Below are positions 43,293 to 51,703 of a DNA stretch of 64,000 bases, piece after piece. The stretch is from Flavobacterium akiainvivens (GTDB taxonomy: Bacteria; Bacteroidota; Bacteroidia; Flavobacteriales; Flavobacteriaceae). Where the stretch lies: the NCBI RefSeq assembly GCF_001278115.1, contig NZ_LIYD01000005.1:2052652-2116651 (forward strand), in the 5' to 3' direction. Below the pieces are notes generated by a model, which had not been told where the DNA came from, made no database searches, and saw only the letters and a program-made list of their open reading frames with translations. Made by a program: the position numbers and the translations under genes. How positions within the stretch are numbered: the first letter of the stretch is position 1; the number at the start of each line of letters is the position of its first letter.

Positions 43293-44855
43293 ATGGAAAT
43301 AGTATACATAATCGTGGGCATTATAGCCGGTTTGGCAGGCGGGTTCGGCATTGCAAAGATGTTCGAAAAGAAAAGCGCCGGCAGCCTCCTGGCCGATGCA
43401 AAGCGCGAAGCCGCTAATATTGTAAAGGAAGCCAACATACAGGGCGACAACCTTAAAAAAGAAAAAGAGCTTAGGGCCAAGGAAAAATTCTTGGAGCTGA
43501 AAGCAGAGCACGAGCAGGTTATTTTAGGCAAAGACAAAAAAATTGCCGAAGCAGAAAAGCGTACCCGCGATAAAGAAAGCCAGGTGAGCAGCGAGCTTGC
43601 CCGCGCTAAAAAATCGGCCGATGAGGCCGATGCTAAAATTACCGACTACAACACCCGTATTGAATACCTTGACAAAAAGCAGCACGAAATTGAGCGCCTG
43701 CACAAAAGCCAGGTAGAGCAGCTTGAGGTTATAAGCGGGCTTAGCGCCGAAGAGGCCAAAGACCAGCTTGTGGAAAGCCTTAAGGCAGAGGCCAAAACCA
43801 CTGCCATGAGCCACATACAGGACACTATTGAAGAAGCCAAGCTTACTGCACAGCAGGAGGCTAAAAAGATTATATTGAACACCATTCAGCGTGTGGGTAC
43901 TGAAGAAGCGGTTGAAAACTGCGTATCGGTATTTAACATTGAAAGCGATGATGTTAAGGGCCGTATCATTGGCCGTGAGGGCCGTAACATACGTGCTATT
44001 GAAGCTGCAACCGGCGTTGAAATTATTGTAGACGATACCCCGGAGGCTATTATACTTAGCTGTTTTGACCCGGTGCGCCGTGAGGTGGCACGCCTTTCAC
44101 TACACAAACTGGTAACGGACGGGCGTATTCACCCGGCACGTATTGAAGAGGTGGTGGCTAAGACTACAAAACAAATTGAAGAAGAAATTATAGAGGTTGG
44201 TAAACGTACCGTTATTGACCTGGGCATACACGGGCTTCACCCTGAGCTTATCAAGGTGGTAGGCCGTATGAAATACCGTTCGTCTTACGGGCAAAACCTG
44301 CTGCAGCACAGCCGCGAAGTTGCAAAACTATGTGGTATTATGGCTGCTGAGCTTGGCCTTAACGTAAAACTTGCCAAGCGTGCCGGCCTACTGCACGATA
44401 TAGGTAAGGTGCCCGATGCCGAGAGCGACTTGCCACACGCGCTACTGGGTATGCAGTGGGCTGAGAAATACGGTGAAAAAGAAGAGGTGTGCAACGCCAT
44501 TGGTGCCCACCACGACGAAATTGAAATGAAAACCATGCTGGCGCCTATCGTTCAGGTGTGTGACGCCATTAGCGGCGCAAGGCCGGGTGCACGCCGCCAG
44601 GTGCTGGACAGCTACATACAAAGGCTTAAAGACCTTGAAGATATTGCATACGGCTTCCAGGGTGTTAAGAGCGCCTACGCCATACAGGCAGGCCGTGAGC
44701 TGCGTGTAATTGTAGAAAGCGAAAAAGTAACCGACGATATGGCAGCCAACCTTTCGTTTGAAATATCGCACAAAATACAAACTGAAATGACCTACCCGGG
44801 CCAGGTTAAAATCACGGTAATCCGTGAAACCAGGGCGGTGAACATTGCGAAATAG
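43293..44855 (+). CDS. rny: Ribonuclease Y
   Basis: The ATG at 43293 ([19 protein letters not shown]) gives 520 residues, the usual RNase Y length; a longer in-frame extension upstream would run through the 6S RNA candidate and is rejected. An N-terminal membrane anchor is followed by a long coiled coil (about 30-200), a KH domain ([19 protein letters not shown]) and an HD domain (LLHDIGKV and related residues). The enzyme starts mRNA decay at the membrane. It ends at a strong terminator. Confidence 0.96.
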   Translation: MEIVYIIVGIIAGLAGGFGIAKMFEKKSAGSLLADAKREAANIVKEANIQGDNLKKEKELRAKEKFLELKAEHEQVILGKDKKIAEAEKRTRDKESQVSSELARAKKSADEADAKITDYNTRIEYLDKKQHEIERLHKSQVEQLEVISGLSAEEAKDQLVESLKAEAKTTAMSHIQDTIEEAKLTAQQEAKKIILNTIQRVGTEEAVENCVSVFNIESDDVKGRIIGREGRNIRAIEAATGVEIIVDDTPEAIILSCFDPVRREVARLSLHKLVTDGRIHPARIEEVVAKTTKQIEEEIIEVGKRTVIDLGIHGLHPELIKVVGRMKYRSSYGQNLLQHSREVAKLCGIMAAELGLNVKLAKRAGLLHDIGKVPDAESDLPHALLGMQWAEKYGEKEEVCNAIGAHHDEIEMKTMLAPIVQVCDAISGARPGARRQVLDSYIQRLKDLEDIAYGFQGVKSAYAIQAGRELRVIVESEKVTDDMAANLSFEISHKIQTEMTYPGQVKITVIRETRAVNIAK

Positions 44856-44912
44856 ATTATTCGATAGTTCGATTTTTGGATTATTCGATTTTTCGACTGA
44901 ATGCAAATAAAC

Positions 44913-44945
44913 AAACCCCGTTCTTTTCAGGACGGGGTTTTTGTT
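44913..44945 (+). terminator. Terminator after rny
   Basis: AAACCCCGT (44913-44921) pairs with ACGGGGTTT (44932-44940), followed by TTGTTTG. Confidence 0.88.
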
Positions 44946-44968
44946 TGCAACATCATGGCATTAAAAGC

Positions 44969-45017
44969 ATGAGTGAAGCTATTCCCCTCCTCCGGAGGGG
45001 TGCCGAAGGCGGGGTGG
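44969..45017. repeat. 49-bp GC-rich intergenic repeat, copy 1
   Basis: ATGAGTGAAGCTATTCCCCT is followed by a CCTCCGGAGG core and GGTG. It matches the copy at 54131-54179 at 46 of 49 positions. Both copies lie between convergent genes. Confidence 0.8.
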
Positions 45018-45084
45018 TTAATAATCCTATTGATTTTAGTTGTCAGCCTGAGCCTGTCGAAAGCCTCTAATAAATTATATCCAC

Positions 45085-45108
45085 AAAAAAAGCCCTGCAT
45101 AACAGGGC
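45085..45108 (-). terminator. Terminator after the ABC-F gene
   Basis: On the minus strand GCCCTG (45103-45108) pairs with CAGGGC (45092-45097), followed by a run of T (45085-45091). Confidence 0.85.
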
Positions 45109-45171
45109 CTCTATCCATTCAGTCGAAAAATCGAACTATCGAACCATCCAAAAATCCAACTATCGAATAAT

Positions 45172-46806
45172 CTATTTCTCAATTTCACGAAGGTTTTCCA
45201 TCTTTTTATGCTCCAGGAATCCTTTAATATCTTCAAAGTGCTCTTTAACGCGCTTGTTGCCAAACTCAAACACCTTCTCAGCCAGCCCATCAAGAAAATC
45301 CCTGTCGTGGCTCACCAGTATCAGTGTGCCGTCAAAACTCTTAAGGGCATCTTTAATAATATCCTTGGTTTTCATATCAAGGTGGTTGGTAGGCTCATCC
45401 AGAATAAGCAGGTTAACCGGCTCCAGCAGCAACTTTATCATGGCAAGGCGGGTCTTCTCCCCTCCAGAAAGTACTTTTACCTTTTTGGTAGTATCATCGC
45501 CGCTAAACATAAACGCACCCAGTATAGTCTTGATTTGCGTGCGGATGTCGCCCTCAGCAATGCGGTCTATGGTTTCAAATATAGTAAGCTCACCATCAAG
45601 CATGGCAGCCTGGTTTTGGGCGAAGTAGCCTATTTTAACGTTGTGGCCTATCTCTACCTTACCGCTATCAGCTTTAATTTCGTCCATTAGCGCTTTAACC
45701 ATGGTAGACTTACCCTCGCCGTTTTTACCAAGGAATGCTACTTTCTGGCCACGCTCAATAACCATCGATGCATCTTTAAACACCACGTGGTTATCATAGT
45801 TCTTACCCAGTTCGCTTACCACCACAGGATATTGCCCTGAGCGTGGCGACGGCGGAAACTTAAGCCTCAGCGCCGAAGTATCTACCTCATCAACCTCAAC
45901 AGGAACCAGTTTCTCCAGCATGCGTACGCGCGACTGTACCTGCTCGGTTTTAGAGAAAGTCCCCCTGAAACGCTCAATAAATGCCTGGTTTTCGGCAATA
46001 AATTTCTGCTGCTCTTCGTAGGCCTTTTGCTGGTGTACGCGGCGGTCTTTGCGCAGCTCCAGGTAATGCGAGTACTTGGCTTTATAGTCATAAATACGGC
46101 CCATGGTAACCTCTATGGTACGGGTGGTAATATTATCTACAAACGCACGGTCGTGGCTAATTACTATAACGGCCTTGGCGCTGTTTACCAAAAAGTCTTC
46201 CAGCCACTGTATACTTTCAATATCCATGTGGTTGGTAGGCTCATCCAGCAATATTAGGTCCGGTTTTTGAAGCAGTATCTTGGCAAGCTCAATACGCATC
46301 CTCCACCCCCCGCTAAATTCAGACGTTGGGCGGTTAAAATCAGCCGCGGTAAAGCCCATACCTTTCAGTACCTTCTCAACCTCAGCCTCATAGTTTATTT
46401 CTTCAATCGCATAAAACTTCTCGCTCAGTTCGCTAACGCGCTCAATAAGCTTGTAGTAGTCGTCGCTTTCATAGTCGGTGCGAATGGTAAGCTGCTCATT
46501 AAGGTCGTCAATCTCGGCCTTCATTTTAAAGATGCCTGCAAACGCCTTGCTGGTTTCTTCCATTACAGTAGCGTTGTCTTCGGTAAGCAGGTGCTGCGGC
46601 AGATAGGCAATCACAGTGCCTTTTGGTGCCGATATTGCCCCGGTAGACGGCTTGCTGGCCCCGGCAATAATTTTAAGCAGCGTACTTTTTCCTGCCCCGT
46701 TCTTACCCATAAGGGCTATCTTATCATTCTCATTTATGGAAAAAGAAACATCGCTAAAAAGCGTGGTACCGCCAAATTGTACCGAAATGGCATCTACAGT
46801 AATCAT
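45172..46806 (-). CDS. ABC-F family ATPase (ribosome-associated, EttA/Uup type)
   Basis: The ATG at 46806 (MITVDAISVQFGGTTLF) gives 544 residues; an upstream extension would cover the promoter. Two nucleotide-binding domains are present: Walker A GKNGAGKST and GKNGEGKST, signatures SGGWRMRIELA and LSGGEKTRLAM, and Walker B LILLDEPTNH in both. The linker between the domains (about 245-310) is charged and helical. There are no transmembrane segments, which marks a soluble ABC-F protein acting at the ribosome. Whether it gives antibiotic resistance or is housekeeping cannot be told; the general Bacteroidota form is most likely. Confidence 0.93.
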   Translation of the reverse strand: MITVDAISVQFGGTTLFSDVSFSINENDKIALMGKNGAGKSTLLKIIAGASKPSTGAISAPKGTVIAYLPQHLLTEDNATVMEETSKAFAGIFKMKAEIDDLNEQLTIRTDYESDDYYKLIERVSELSEKFYAIEEINYEAEVEKVLKGMGFTAADFNRPTSEFSGGWRMRIELAKILLQKPDLILLDEPTNHMDIESIQWLEDFLVNSAKAVIVISHDRAFVDNITTRTIEVTMGRIYDYKAKYSHYLELRKDRRVHQQKAYEEQQKFIAENQAFIERFRGTFSKTEQVQSRVRMLEKLVPVEVDEVDTSALRLKFPPSPRSGQYPVVVSELGKNYDNHVVFKDASMVIERGQKVAFLGKNGEGKSTMVKALMDEIKADSGKVEIGHNVKIGYFAQNQAAMLDGELTIFETIDRIAEGDIRTQIKTILGAFMFSGDDTTKKVKVLSGGEKTRLAMIKLLLEPVNLLILDEPTNHLDMKTKDIIKDALKSFDGTLILVSHDRDFLDGLAEKVFEFGNKRVKEHFEDIKGFLEHKKMENLREIEK

Positions 46807-46827
46807 TACAGCTATTTTTAAGAGCCG

Positions 46828-46858
46828 CAAAGATAAGATAATTAGCCTATTGCACAAC
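46828..46858 (-). promoter_or_regulatory. Promoter of the ABC-F gene
   Basis: On the minus strand GTTG (46855-46858), a 19-bp spacer, then TATCTTTG (46828-46835) fits the Bacteroidota pattern well, 21 bp before the ATG. Confidence 0.7.
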
Positions 46859-46868
46859 GGGTAGCCAT

Positions 46869-46900
46869 GTTGCCTTTTTGCCAAAAATTACGTATCTTTA
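46869..46900 (+). promoter_or_regulatory. Promoter of the small membrane protein gene
   Basis: GTTG (46869-46872), a 20-bp spacer, then TATCTTTA (46893-46900), one base from TAnnTTTG, is 26 bp before the ATG at 46927. It is back-to-back with the ABC-F promoter. Confidence 0.55.
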
Positions 46901-46926
46901 ATGAACATAATGAATACTTTACTGCC

Positions 46927-47139
46927 ATGAAAAAATGGGTACGCTCCGGCCTTGTGTGGGCCGGCATATTATATGTAATTACCATGGTGCTTTTTCCGCT
47001 GTTTGACCATGAAAATTTTTCTGTCGAAAAATTATTGATGGGCATTCCGTTATGGATTGTGGTGGGCCTTGTAATAGGCTACCTGTTTGACAAAAAAGGC
47101 AAAAGCAAAAGCACGAAAAAGAAAACGGCTAAACCATAA
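46927..47139 (+). CDS. Small two-helix membrane protein
   Basis: The ATG at 46927 gives 70 residues. Two hydrophobic helices (about 7-25 and 39-55) are followed by a very basic tail (KKGKSKSTKKKTAKP) that should lie in the cytoplasm. The family is not recognised. It lies 9 bp before the lipoprotein gene and is probably transcribed with it. Confidence 0.62.
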   Translation: MKKWVRSGLVWAGILYVITMVLFPLFDHENFSVEKLLMGIPLWIVVGLVIGYLFDKKGKSKSTKKKTAKP

Positions 47140-47148
47140 AACCGGCTT

Positions 47149-47880
47149 ATGAATTTTAAACTCCTCGCTATAGGCGTAATGGCGTTTTGCATTTCCTGCG
47201 GGAAGGAAAAAACTACAGAACCAACTAATGCACCGGTTCAGGAAGCACAACCTACAACCACAAAAGCTGTTGATACTACAGGCCTGTTTGTACCCGTAAC
47301 TACGACCCGGCAGGAATTTTTAAAGACCAAAAAGGAATATGTTGAAGCTATAGATACCACCCATACCATATCTAAAATAAACGGGGAAATAACGCTACCC
47401 ATAAAAGGTAACAGGCCGCCGGTTGTTTTTAAGGACTCCCTTCAGCCAAAATATGACGAAAACATTGAGCAATACCACTACAAAGGACGTATTGACAACC
47501 CGGCTTTTTATCTTGTTCAGGGTGATTTTTGGGAATGGAACGATTACTACATGATTAACCAATACACCGGTAAAAAAGATACCCTGTGGTCAGACCCGGT
47601 ATTTTCTCCTGATAAAAACCTGATTGTAAACCTGTCTCCCGCTTACGGGCTGGAAGGCGACCCAAACGGCATACAAATCTGGAAAGTAGCCAACAATAAC
47701 GGCAATGCCACGCTATCTAAAATTAAGGTAATAGACCAGCAGGAATGGATTCCGCTTGAGGTGTATTGGGTAGACAACCGCACCCTTATTTTCAGGGCGG
47801 TTACGGTAGCTAACTTTAACAAAGTAAATGGCGAACCACAGGAAAAAGATGTGTATTACTTTAAAATGAGGGTACTGTAA
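47149..47880 (+). CDS. Lipoprotein of unknown function
   Basis: A 243-residue protein with a lipoprotein signal (LLAIGVMAFCISC, Cys17), then a Thr/Pro-rich linker (about 22-45). The rest is beta-rich, with WEWNDYYMINQYTGKKDTLW (about 125-144) resembling beta-propeller or WD-like surface proteins of Bacteroidota. No family name can be given. Its stop lies only 1 bp from the stop of the convergent hydrolase gene, with no terminator between them. Confidence 0.7.
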   Translation: MNFKLLAIGVMAFCISCGKEKTTEPTNAPVQEAQPTTTKAVDTTGLFVPVTTTRQEFLKTKKEYVEAIDTTHTISKINGEITLPIKGNRPPVVFKDSLQPKYDENIEQYHYKGRIDNPAFYLVQGDFWEWNDYYMINQYTGKKDTLWSDPVFSPDKNLIVNLSPAYGLEGDPNGIQIWKVANNNGNATLSKIKVIDQQEWIPLEVYWVDNRTLIFRAVTVANFNKVNGEPQEKDVYYFKMRVL

Positions 47881-47881
47881 C

Positions 47882-48685
47882 TTATCTCAGTATCTCTTCT
47901 ACTTTCCCCCTGAATACCTGGCTTTCGTTAATACCATTGTGGCCAACGCCTCGTATGGGGATTACCGTTATATCCGGTGCGGCTTGTTTTAACCGCTGGC
48001 AATTGCTGTAGGGTATCAGTTTATCTTCGGTACCGTGAAAAATGTATACAGGGGCTTTTACTTTGGTTATATAATTACAGGTTTCCAGCTTATAGCGCTT
48101 TACAAAATCAGGCACCAGCGGCACTTTGGTATCTATCAGTTCGCTAAGCGAGTAGTACGGTGCTTGTAATATAAGCGCTTTTACATCTCTTTTGGCAGCG
48201 AGTTGCGTGGCCGGGCCGGTTCCTATAGAATAGCCGTCTACTACCACACTCTTATAGTCATATTTCTTAACTATATAATCAAAAGCCGTGGTAACATCAA
48301 TAATTAACTGCGCCTCGCTTTGTATAGTGCCTTCGCTTTTTCCGTAACCACGATAGTCTAATACAAACAGGTCATACGCTTCCGGAAAGGCATACAAAAT
48401 ACTTTCACCCCACCCTGCAGCATTACCACCATTACCATGCAGATAGAATACCAAGCCTTTGGCATTTTTGTTTCGCAACAACAGCCCGTTTAGCTTTACG
48501 CCGTCGGCCATGGCTATGTATTCTTCGCTCACACCTTTAGGTAGCATCAACGCTGTATCTTTTCCTATTACCTCCGGATGAAACAACAGTTTTTCCTGGT
48601 AAAAATACAGCAGTACCAGTACCAAGGCATAAAGCGCCAATACTATTACAGCCAGCCGCACAATAATTTTTTTAGCCTTTTTCAT
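47882..48685 (-). CDS. Alpha/beta hydrolase
   Basis: A 267-residue protein with an N-terminal membrane anchor (about 8-28). The hydrolase fold has HGNGGNAAGW (oxyanion region), the nucleophile elbow GYSIGTGPA (Ser within G-x-S-x-G), the acid in FHGTEDKLIPY and the His in VGHNGINES. It resembles the BEM46/YqkD group of membrane-anchored esterases of unknown substrate. It ends a compact minus-strand operon; its ATG overlaps the stop of the GNAT gene by 1 nt. Confidence 0.9.
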   Translation of the reverse strand: MKKAKKIIVRLAVIVLALYALVLVLLYFYQEKLLFHPEVIGKDTALMLPKGVSEEYIAMADGVKLNGLLLRNKNAKGLVFYLHGNGGNAAGWGESILYAFPEAYDLFVLDYRGYGKSEGTIQSEAQLIIDVTTAFDYIVKKYDYKSVVVDGYSIGTGPATQLAAKRDVKALILQAPYYSLSELIDTKVPLVPDFVKRYKLETCNYITKVKAPVYIFHGTEDKLIPYSNCQRLKQAAPDITVIPIRGVGHNGINESQVFRGKVEEILR

Positions 48686-49200
48686 CAGCGCTCAATTTCA
48701 TACCAAACCGACTGTATACCATTATGTTCAAACGTCTTTATATGCTTTAGCCCGCATTTTTCCAGTACACGGCGCGATGCTGCATTGCTTTCAAACGCAT
48801 AGGCGCATACTTTCTCGGCGTTAAGCTCCTTAAAGGCATACTCCAGGAAAAATTCGGTAGCCTCAGTGGCATAGCCCTTACCCCAGTGTACTTGCAGCAG
48901 GCGATAACCTATGTCTATAAAGCCGCTGTGCCCGTTTACCGGGGTGTGCTCTATCTTTAGGCCCACCCAGCCAATAAACTCGCCCGTGGTTTTTACAAAG
49001 GCCGCCATACGCCCCACACCCACTTCCTTATATTGTTTGCGCACATAAGCCACCGTTTGGCGGCTATGCTCCATATCGGGCACTACGCCGTCATACAGGT
49101 AGGTATGCACATCTGGGTCGCTGTCCAGGTGAAATAATAACAATGCGTCTTCAGGCTGGAACTCGCGGTAATACAGATTTTCAGATTCTAATCGTTTCAT
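48685..49200 (-). CDS. GNAT family N-acetyltransferase (paralogue 1)
   Basis: A 171-residue acetyltransferase related to RimJ/RimL. It begins MKRLESENLYYREFQPEDAL and has the acetyl-CoA loop VHWGKGYATEATEFF and the C-terminal NAASRRVLEKCGL. It shares its N-terminus (MKRLESE-LYYREFQ) and overall plan with the gene immediately upstream, so the two arose by tandem duplication. Substrate unknown; ribosomal proteins or antibiotics are common for the family. Confidence 0.9.
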   Translation of the reverse strand: MKRLESENLYYREFQPEDALLLFHLDSDPDVHTYLYDGVVPDMEHSRQTVAYVRKQYKEVGVGRMAAFVKTTGEFIGWVGLKIEHTPVNGHSGFIDIGYRLLQVHWGKGYATEATEFFLEYAFKELNAEKVCAYAFESNAASRRVLEKCGLKHIKTFEHNGIQSVWYEIER

Positions 49201-49215
49201 GAGGAAAATTTTAAG

Positions 49216-49734
49216 TTATATTGCAGGATTGGTTATTTCAAGCCACACGGTTTCGCCATCATAATCAAAGGTTTCGGTTTGCACCAGGCCTGTTTTTTCC
49301 AATGCCCTGCGTGAGGCTGTATTAGCACTATCTGCCATACCTATTATTACCGGAATGTTCAGGACTGTAAAACCGTAATCCACAAAAAATTTTGCTGACT
49401 CCGTTGCATAACCCTTACCCCAAAACTGTGGCAGCAGGCGGTAGCCCACATCATAAAAGCGGTCGCGGCCATTCAGGTTTTCCACCAGCTTCAAGCCTGC
49501 CCATCCTATAAATTCGTCTGTTTCTTTAAGGAAAGTTGCCATACGCCCTACACCGTTTTGCTCATATTGTTGCATTACAAACGCAACATAGTCCTGCGCC
49601 TGGCTCATTTGTGTATAAGGTTTGTTGCCAAGATAACGATGAACAAGCGGGTTAGAGTCGAGCTCGAAGATAAGCAAAGCGTCTTTAAGCTGAAATTCGC
49701 GGTAATACAGGCGTTCTGATTCTAAACGTTTCAT
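49216..49734 (-). CDS. GNAT family N-acetyltransferase (paralogue 2)
   Basis: The ATG at 49734 (MKRLESERLYYREFQLKD) gives 172 residues and overlaps the upstream stop by 4 nt (ATGA). A longer start is possible but would lie in the upstream gene. The acetyl-CoA loop is QFWGKGYATESAKFF and the C-terminal block NTASRRALEKTGL. It is the tandem paralogue of the next gene and differs mostly in the central substrate-binding part. Confidence 0.9.
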   Translation of the reverse strand: MKRLESERLYYREFQLKDALLIFELDSNPLVHRYLGNKPYTQMSQAQDYVAFVMQQYEQNGVGRMATFLKETDEFIGWAGLKLVENLNGRDRFYDVGYRLLPQFWGKGYATESAKFFVDYGFTVLNIPVIIGMADSANTASRRALEKTGLVQTETFDYDGETVWLEITNPAI

Positions 49735-50408
49735 GAGGAATGTGTTTTGGTTAGTTGACGAATGGCCGCAAGGTGACTCAGTAGTACCAGCGGCACCACA
49801 CAGCACGGCAGCCATACATAAGGAAAATGCGTTACCGACACATTGGGCTGTTCAAATCCAAACTTTTGGAATGGCGTAGGCGCACTAAGTATGGCTATGG
49901 CAACAATATTTATAAGCAGCAGCAGGCAGAGTATGTTCCACACAAGCAGGAATTGGTTGCCAATGATTTTCTTATGATAAATATACAACACAACCGGTGC
50001 TGTTATGCCGCTGAGGACATCAAAGTTAAGCCCCTCAAATGTCATAATTTGCGGAACGGCTTTATGCACAAACAGCAGGTACAGCACTATCTCTACCGGA
50101 ATACGCACCACATGCAATAGTGTAAGCTGTGTAAGGCTAAGCCCGTCTATAAACCGCCTGCCTGTTTTAAGGCTAAACAACACTATTATACCCAATAAAA
50201 CCGGCACAATAAGCAATGGAAAACGAGGTGGAATAGCCGTTACAGCCTCATAAAAACCGCTGTATGCAAGTCCTGCCTGCAACAGCAGCCACATACAGGC
50301 TATGGGGAGAAAGAATTTATTACCCCACGCCGCCCTGTAGAAAAAATATAGCGTTAGCAGCACTGTGCTAATAAAAAGTATGGGTATGTGTAGTGGCAGT
50401 TGCGGCAT
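49731..50408 (-). CDS. Multi-spanning membrane protein, unknown function
   Basis: A 225-residue protein with about seven hydrophobic segments, starting PLHIPILFISTVLLTLYFFY. No family was recognised. It overlaps the GNAT gene by 4 nt and follows the upstream membrane-protein gene by 30 bp. Membership of the operon is clear; function is not. Confidence 0.7.
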   Translation of the reverse strand: MPQLPLHIPILFISTVLLTLYFFYRAAWGNKFFLPIACMWLLLQAGLAYSGFYEAVTAIPPRFPLLIVPVLLGIIVLFSLKTGRRFIDGLSLTQLTLLHVVRIPVEIVLYLLFVHKAVPQIMTFEGLNFDVLSGITAPVVLYIYHKKIIGNQFLLVWNILCLLLLINIVAIAILSAPTPFQKFGFEQPNVSVTHFPYVWLPCCVVPLVLLSHLAAIRQLTKTHSS

Positions 50409-50438
50409 GCTATAAATGTAGCAAAATAAAGCGTTGCT

Positions 50439-51047
50439 TTACACCGCTTTTAGTTCCCCCTCATTTTCAAGCCCTAACAATTCCATTGCCAGCCCTGCAC
50501 CTATTTTACCCTGGCGGTAGTAAGCCCTGAAAATATCTGCCATAAAGTATTTTTCGTTGGGGTAATGCCGCTGAAAAAGGCATACAACCTTTTTACCGGA
50601 CGTTAGTATAATCTCCACACAATTGTCAACCCCTTGTAACCTTTTTGCTTTTATATCATATAACAAATCCGATTCTTTAGAATAATCAACCTCAATAGGT
50701 TTGTCTTTATAATCATTAAATACAAAATCAAGGCCCTCTATTTCATCAAGGTAAATACTTTCGCCATTAATGGCTATACGGTTTTCATAAAAAACAATCT
50801 TACCGTCAAGCCTGCCTTTTAACACCACATACCTTTTTGACCTGGTTAGCAAAAACACTATATGAATAGCCAGTAAAACAATAAAATATGCCGCCCAAAA
50901 ACGCGAAACTGCACTGTTTTCTTTGTCAAAAACTGCTATGCTTATTGCGGTTATACCAAATATAATCCATAACAGATAATACACCTTTTCAGGTGTTAGG
51001 TAAAACTTCTTTATCGGGTAAAAAATAGTAAAACTACGGCTTTCCAT
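50439..51047 (-). CDS. Membrane protein with a C-terminal soluble domain, unknown function
   Basis: A 202-residue protein. Two hydrophobic helices lie near 22-44 and 50-70, followed by a soluble part of about 130 residues, beta-rich at first (RYVVLKGRLDGKIVFYENRI) and ending in a helix-rich segment. The shape is that of a small PH-like membrane protein, but this is only a visual impression. Its ATG overlaps the stop of the DUF2007 gene by 1 nt. Confidence 0.68.
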   Translation of the reverse strand: MESRSFTIFYPIKKFYLTPEKVYYLLWIIFGITAISIAVFDKENSAVSRFWAAYFIVLLAIHIVFLLTRSKRYVVLKGRLDGKIVFYENRIAINGESIYLDEIEGLDFVFNDYKDKPIEVDYSKESDLLYDIKAKRLQGVDNCVEIILTSGKKVVCLFQRHYPNEKYFMADIFRAYYRQGKIGAGLAMELLGLENEGELKAV

Positions 51048-51253
51048 TATTCAGCCAACCCTGCCAAAACAGCTTCGGCCCTTGCCTTGTCTACTTCTTC
51101 AACGTGAATTTCAAACGTACTGTCCAGCGAGCCTATAACCGCACCGCCCTTGGTAACGTCTTTTTCTATAAATTCAATATTTGCCTCTTCCAGCTTTGCG
51201 GCGGCGGCTTTGGCAAAAATTTCGCTGCCTGTGTATACTTTTACGTGTGCCAT
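51047..51253 (-). CDS. DUF2007 family protein
   Basis: The ATG at 51253 gives 68 residues beginning MAHVKVYTGSEIFAKAAAAK, the DUF2007 pattern. These small alpha/beta proteins are named as putative signal-transducing or PII-like proteins. Its start overlaps the stop of the upstream gene and its stop overlaps the next start by 1 nt each. Confidence 0.82.
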   Translation of the reverse strand: MAHVKVYTGSEIFAKAAAAKLEEANIEFIEKDVTKGGAVIGSLDSTFEIHVEEVDKARAEAVLAGLAE

Positions 51254-51591
51254 TATAATTCTGTTGTTAAAAGGTCGCGCAGTTCCTCGCCGGAAAGGCA
51301 CAGCCCTATGTTAGCTACTTTTTCGTTCTCGTCTTCTTCACCGTCTATAAAATAAATCGGTATTTGCGAAGTGCCCTTGCGCCCGCGTATGCTTTGCGCC
51401 GTCATACGCCCGTGCGATGGTTTTACGGCATAGTTTACCACAATGGCATCGGGCTTTGTAGTGCCGGTTTTGCGGTAGGCCTCAGCGCCATCAGTAAGCT
51501 CACGGCCCACAACCTCGTGCCCACAGGTGGTGCAGGCATCCAGCAGCGGGGTGGTGCTGTCTTTGGTCCAGTCAATAACAAATAATTTCAT
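51253..51591 (-). CDS. Small receiver-like or flavodoxin-like protein
   Basis: The ATG at 51591 (MKLFVIDWTKDSTTPLLDAC) gives 112 residues. The fold looks like a receiver or flavodoxin domain: an N-terminal strand with an Asp (Asp7), DAIVVNYAVKPSHGRMTAQ in the middle, then IPIYFIDGEEDENEK. A classical phospho-acceptor is not certain, since VVNYA replaces the usual VL-D. It heads the minus-strand seven-gene operon. Confidence 0.65.
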   Translation of the reverse strand: MKLFVIDWTKDSTTPLLDACTTCGHEVVGRELTDGAEAYRKTGTTKPDAIVVNYAVKPSHGRMTAQSIRGRKGTSQIPIYFIDGEEDENEKVANIGLCLSGEELRDLLTTEL

Positions 51592-51620
51592 TTTAGTAAC
51601 AGATGTTGGTTCTACAAAAA

Positions 51621-51650
51621 TAAAAAACCTGCAACAAAATGCCGCAGGTT
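51621..51650 (-). terminator. Terminator after the outer-membrane protein gene
   Basis: On the minus strand AACCTGC (51644-51650) pairs with GCAGGTT (51626-51632), followed by TTTTATTTT. Confidence 0.8.
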
Positions 51651-51703
51651 CTTCAAGGTTAGTTTTTTGAAATTTAGGTGTATATACTATTGAAGGAGTT
51701 TCC

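Larger units (their letters stand above)
44853..45174. repeat. Convergent gap closed by inverted stop-codon repeats
   Basis: The word beginning TAGATTATTCGATAGTT starts exactly at the rny stop codon (44853-44902, plus). It starts again exactly at the ABC-F stop codon on the other strand (45116-45174, minus), with a 9-bp insertion in the second copy. Between them are two terminators, a 49-bp GC-rich repeat (44969-45017), and the word AGCCTGAGCCTGTCGAAAGC (about 45047-45066). Confidence 0.8.

Noticed and set aside
46807..46884. N-terminal extension of the ABC-F protein
   Set aside because: It covers the promoter and lacks family similarity; the ATG at 46806 matches family starts.
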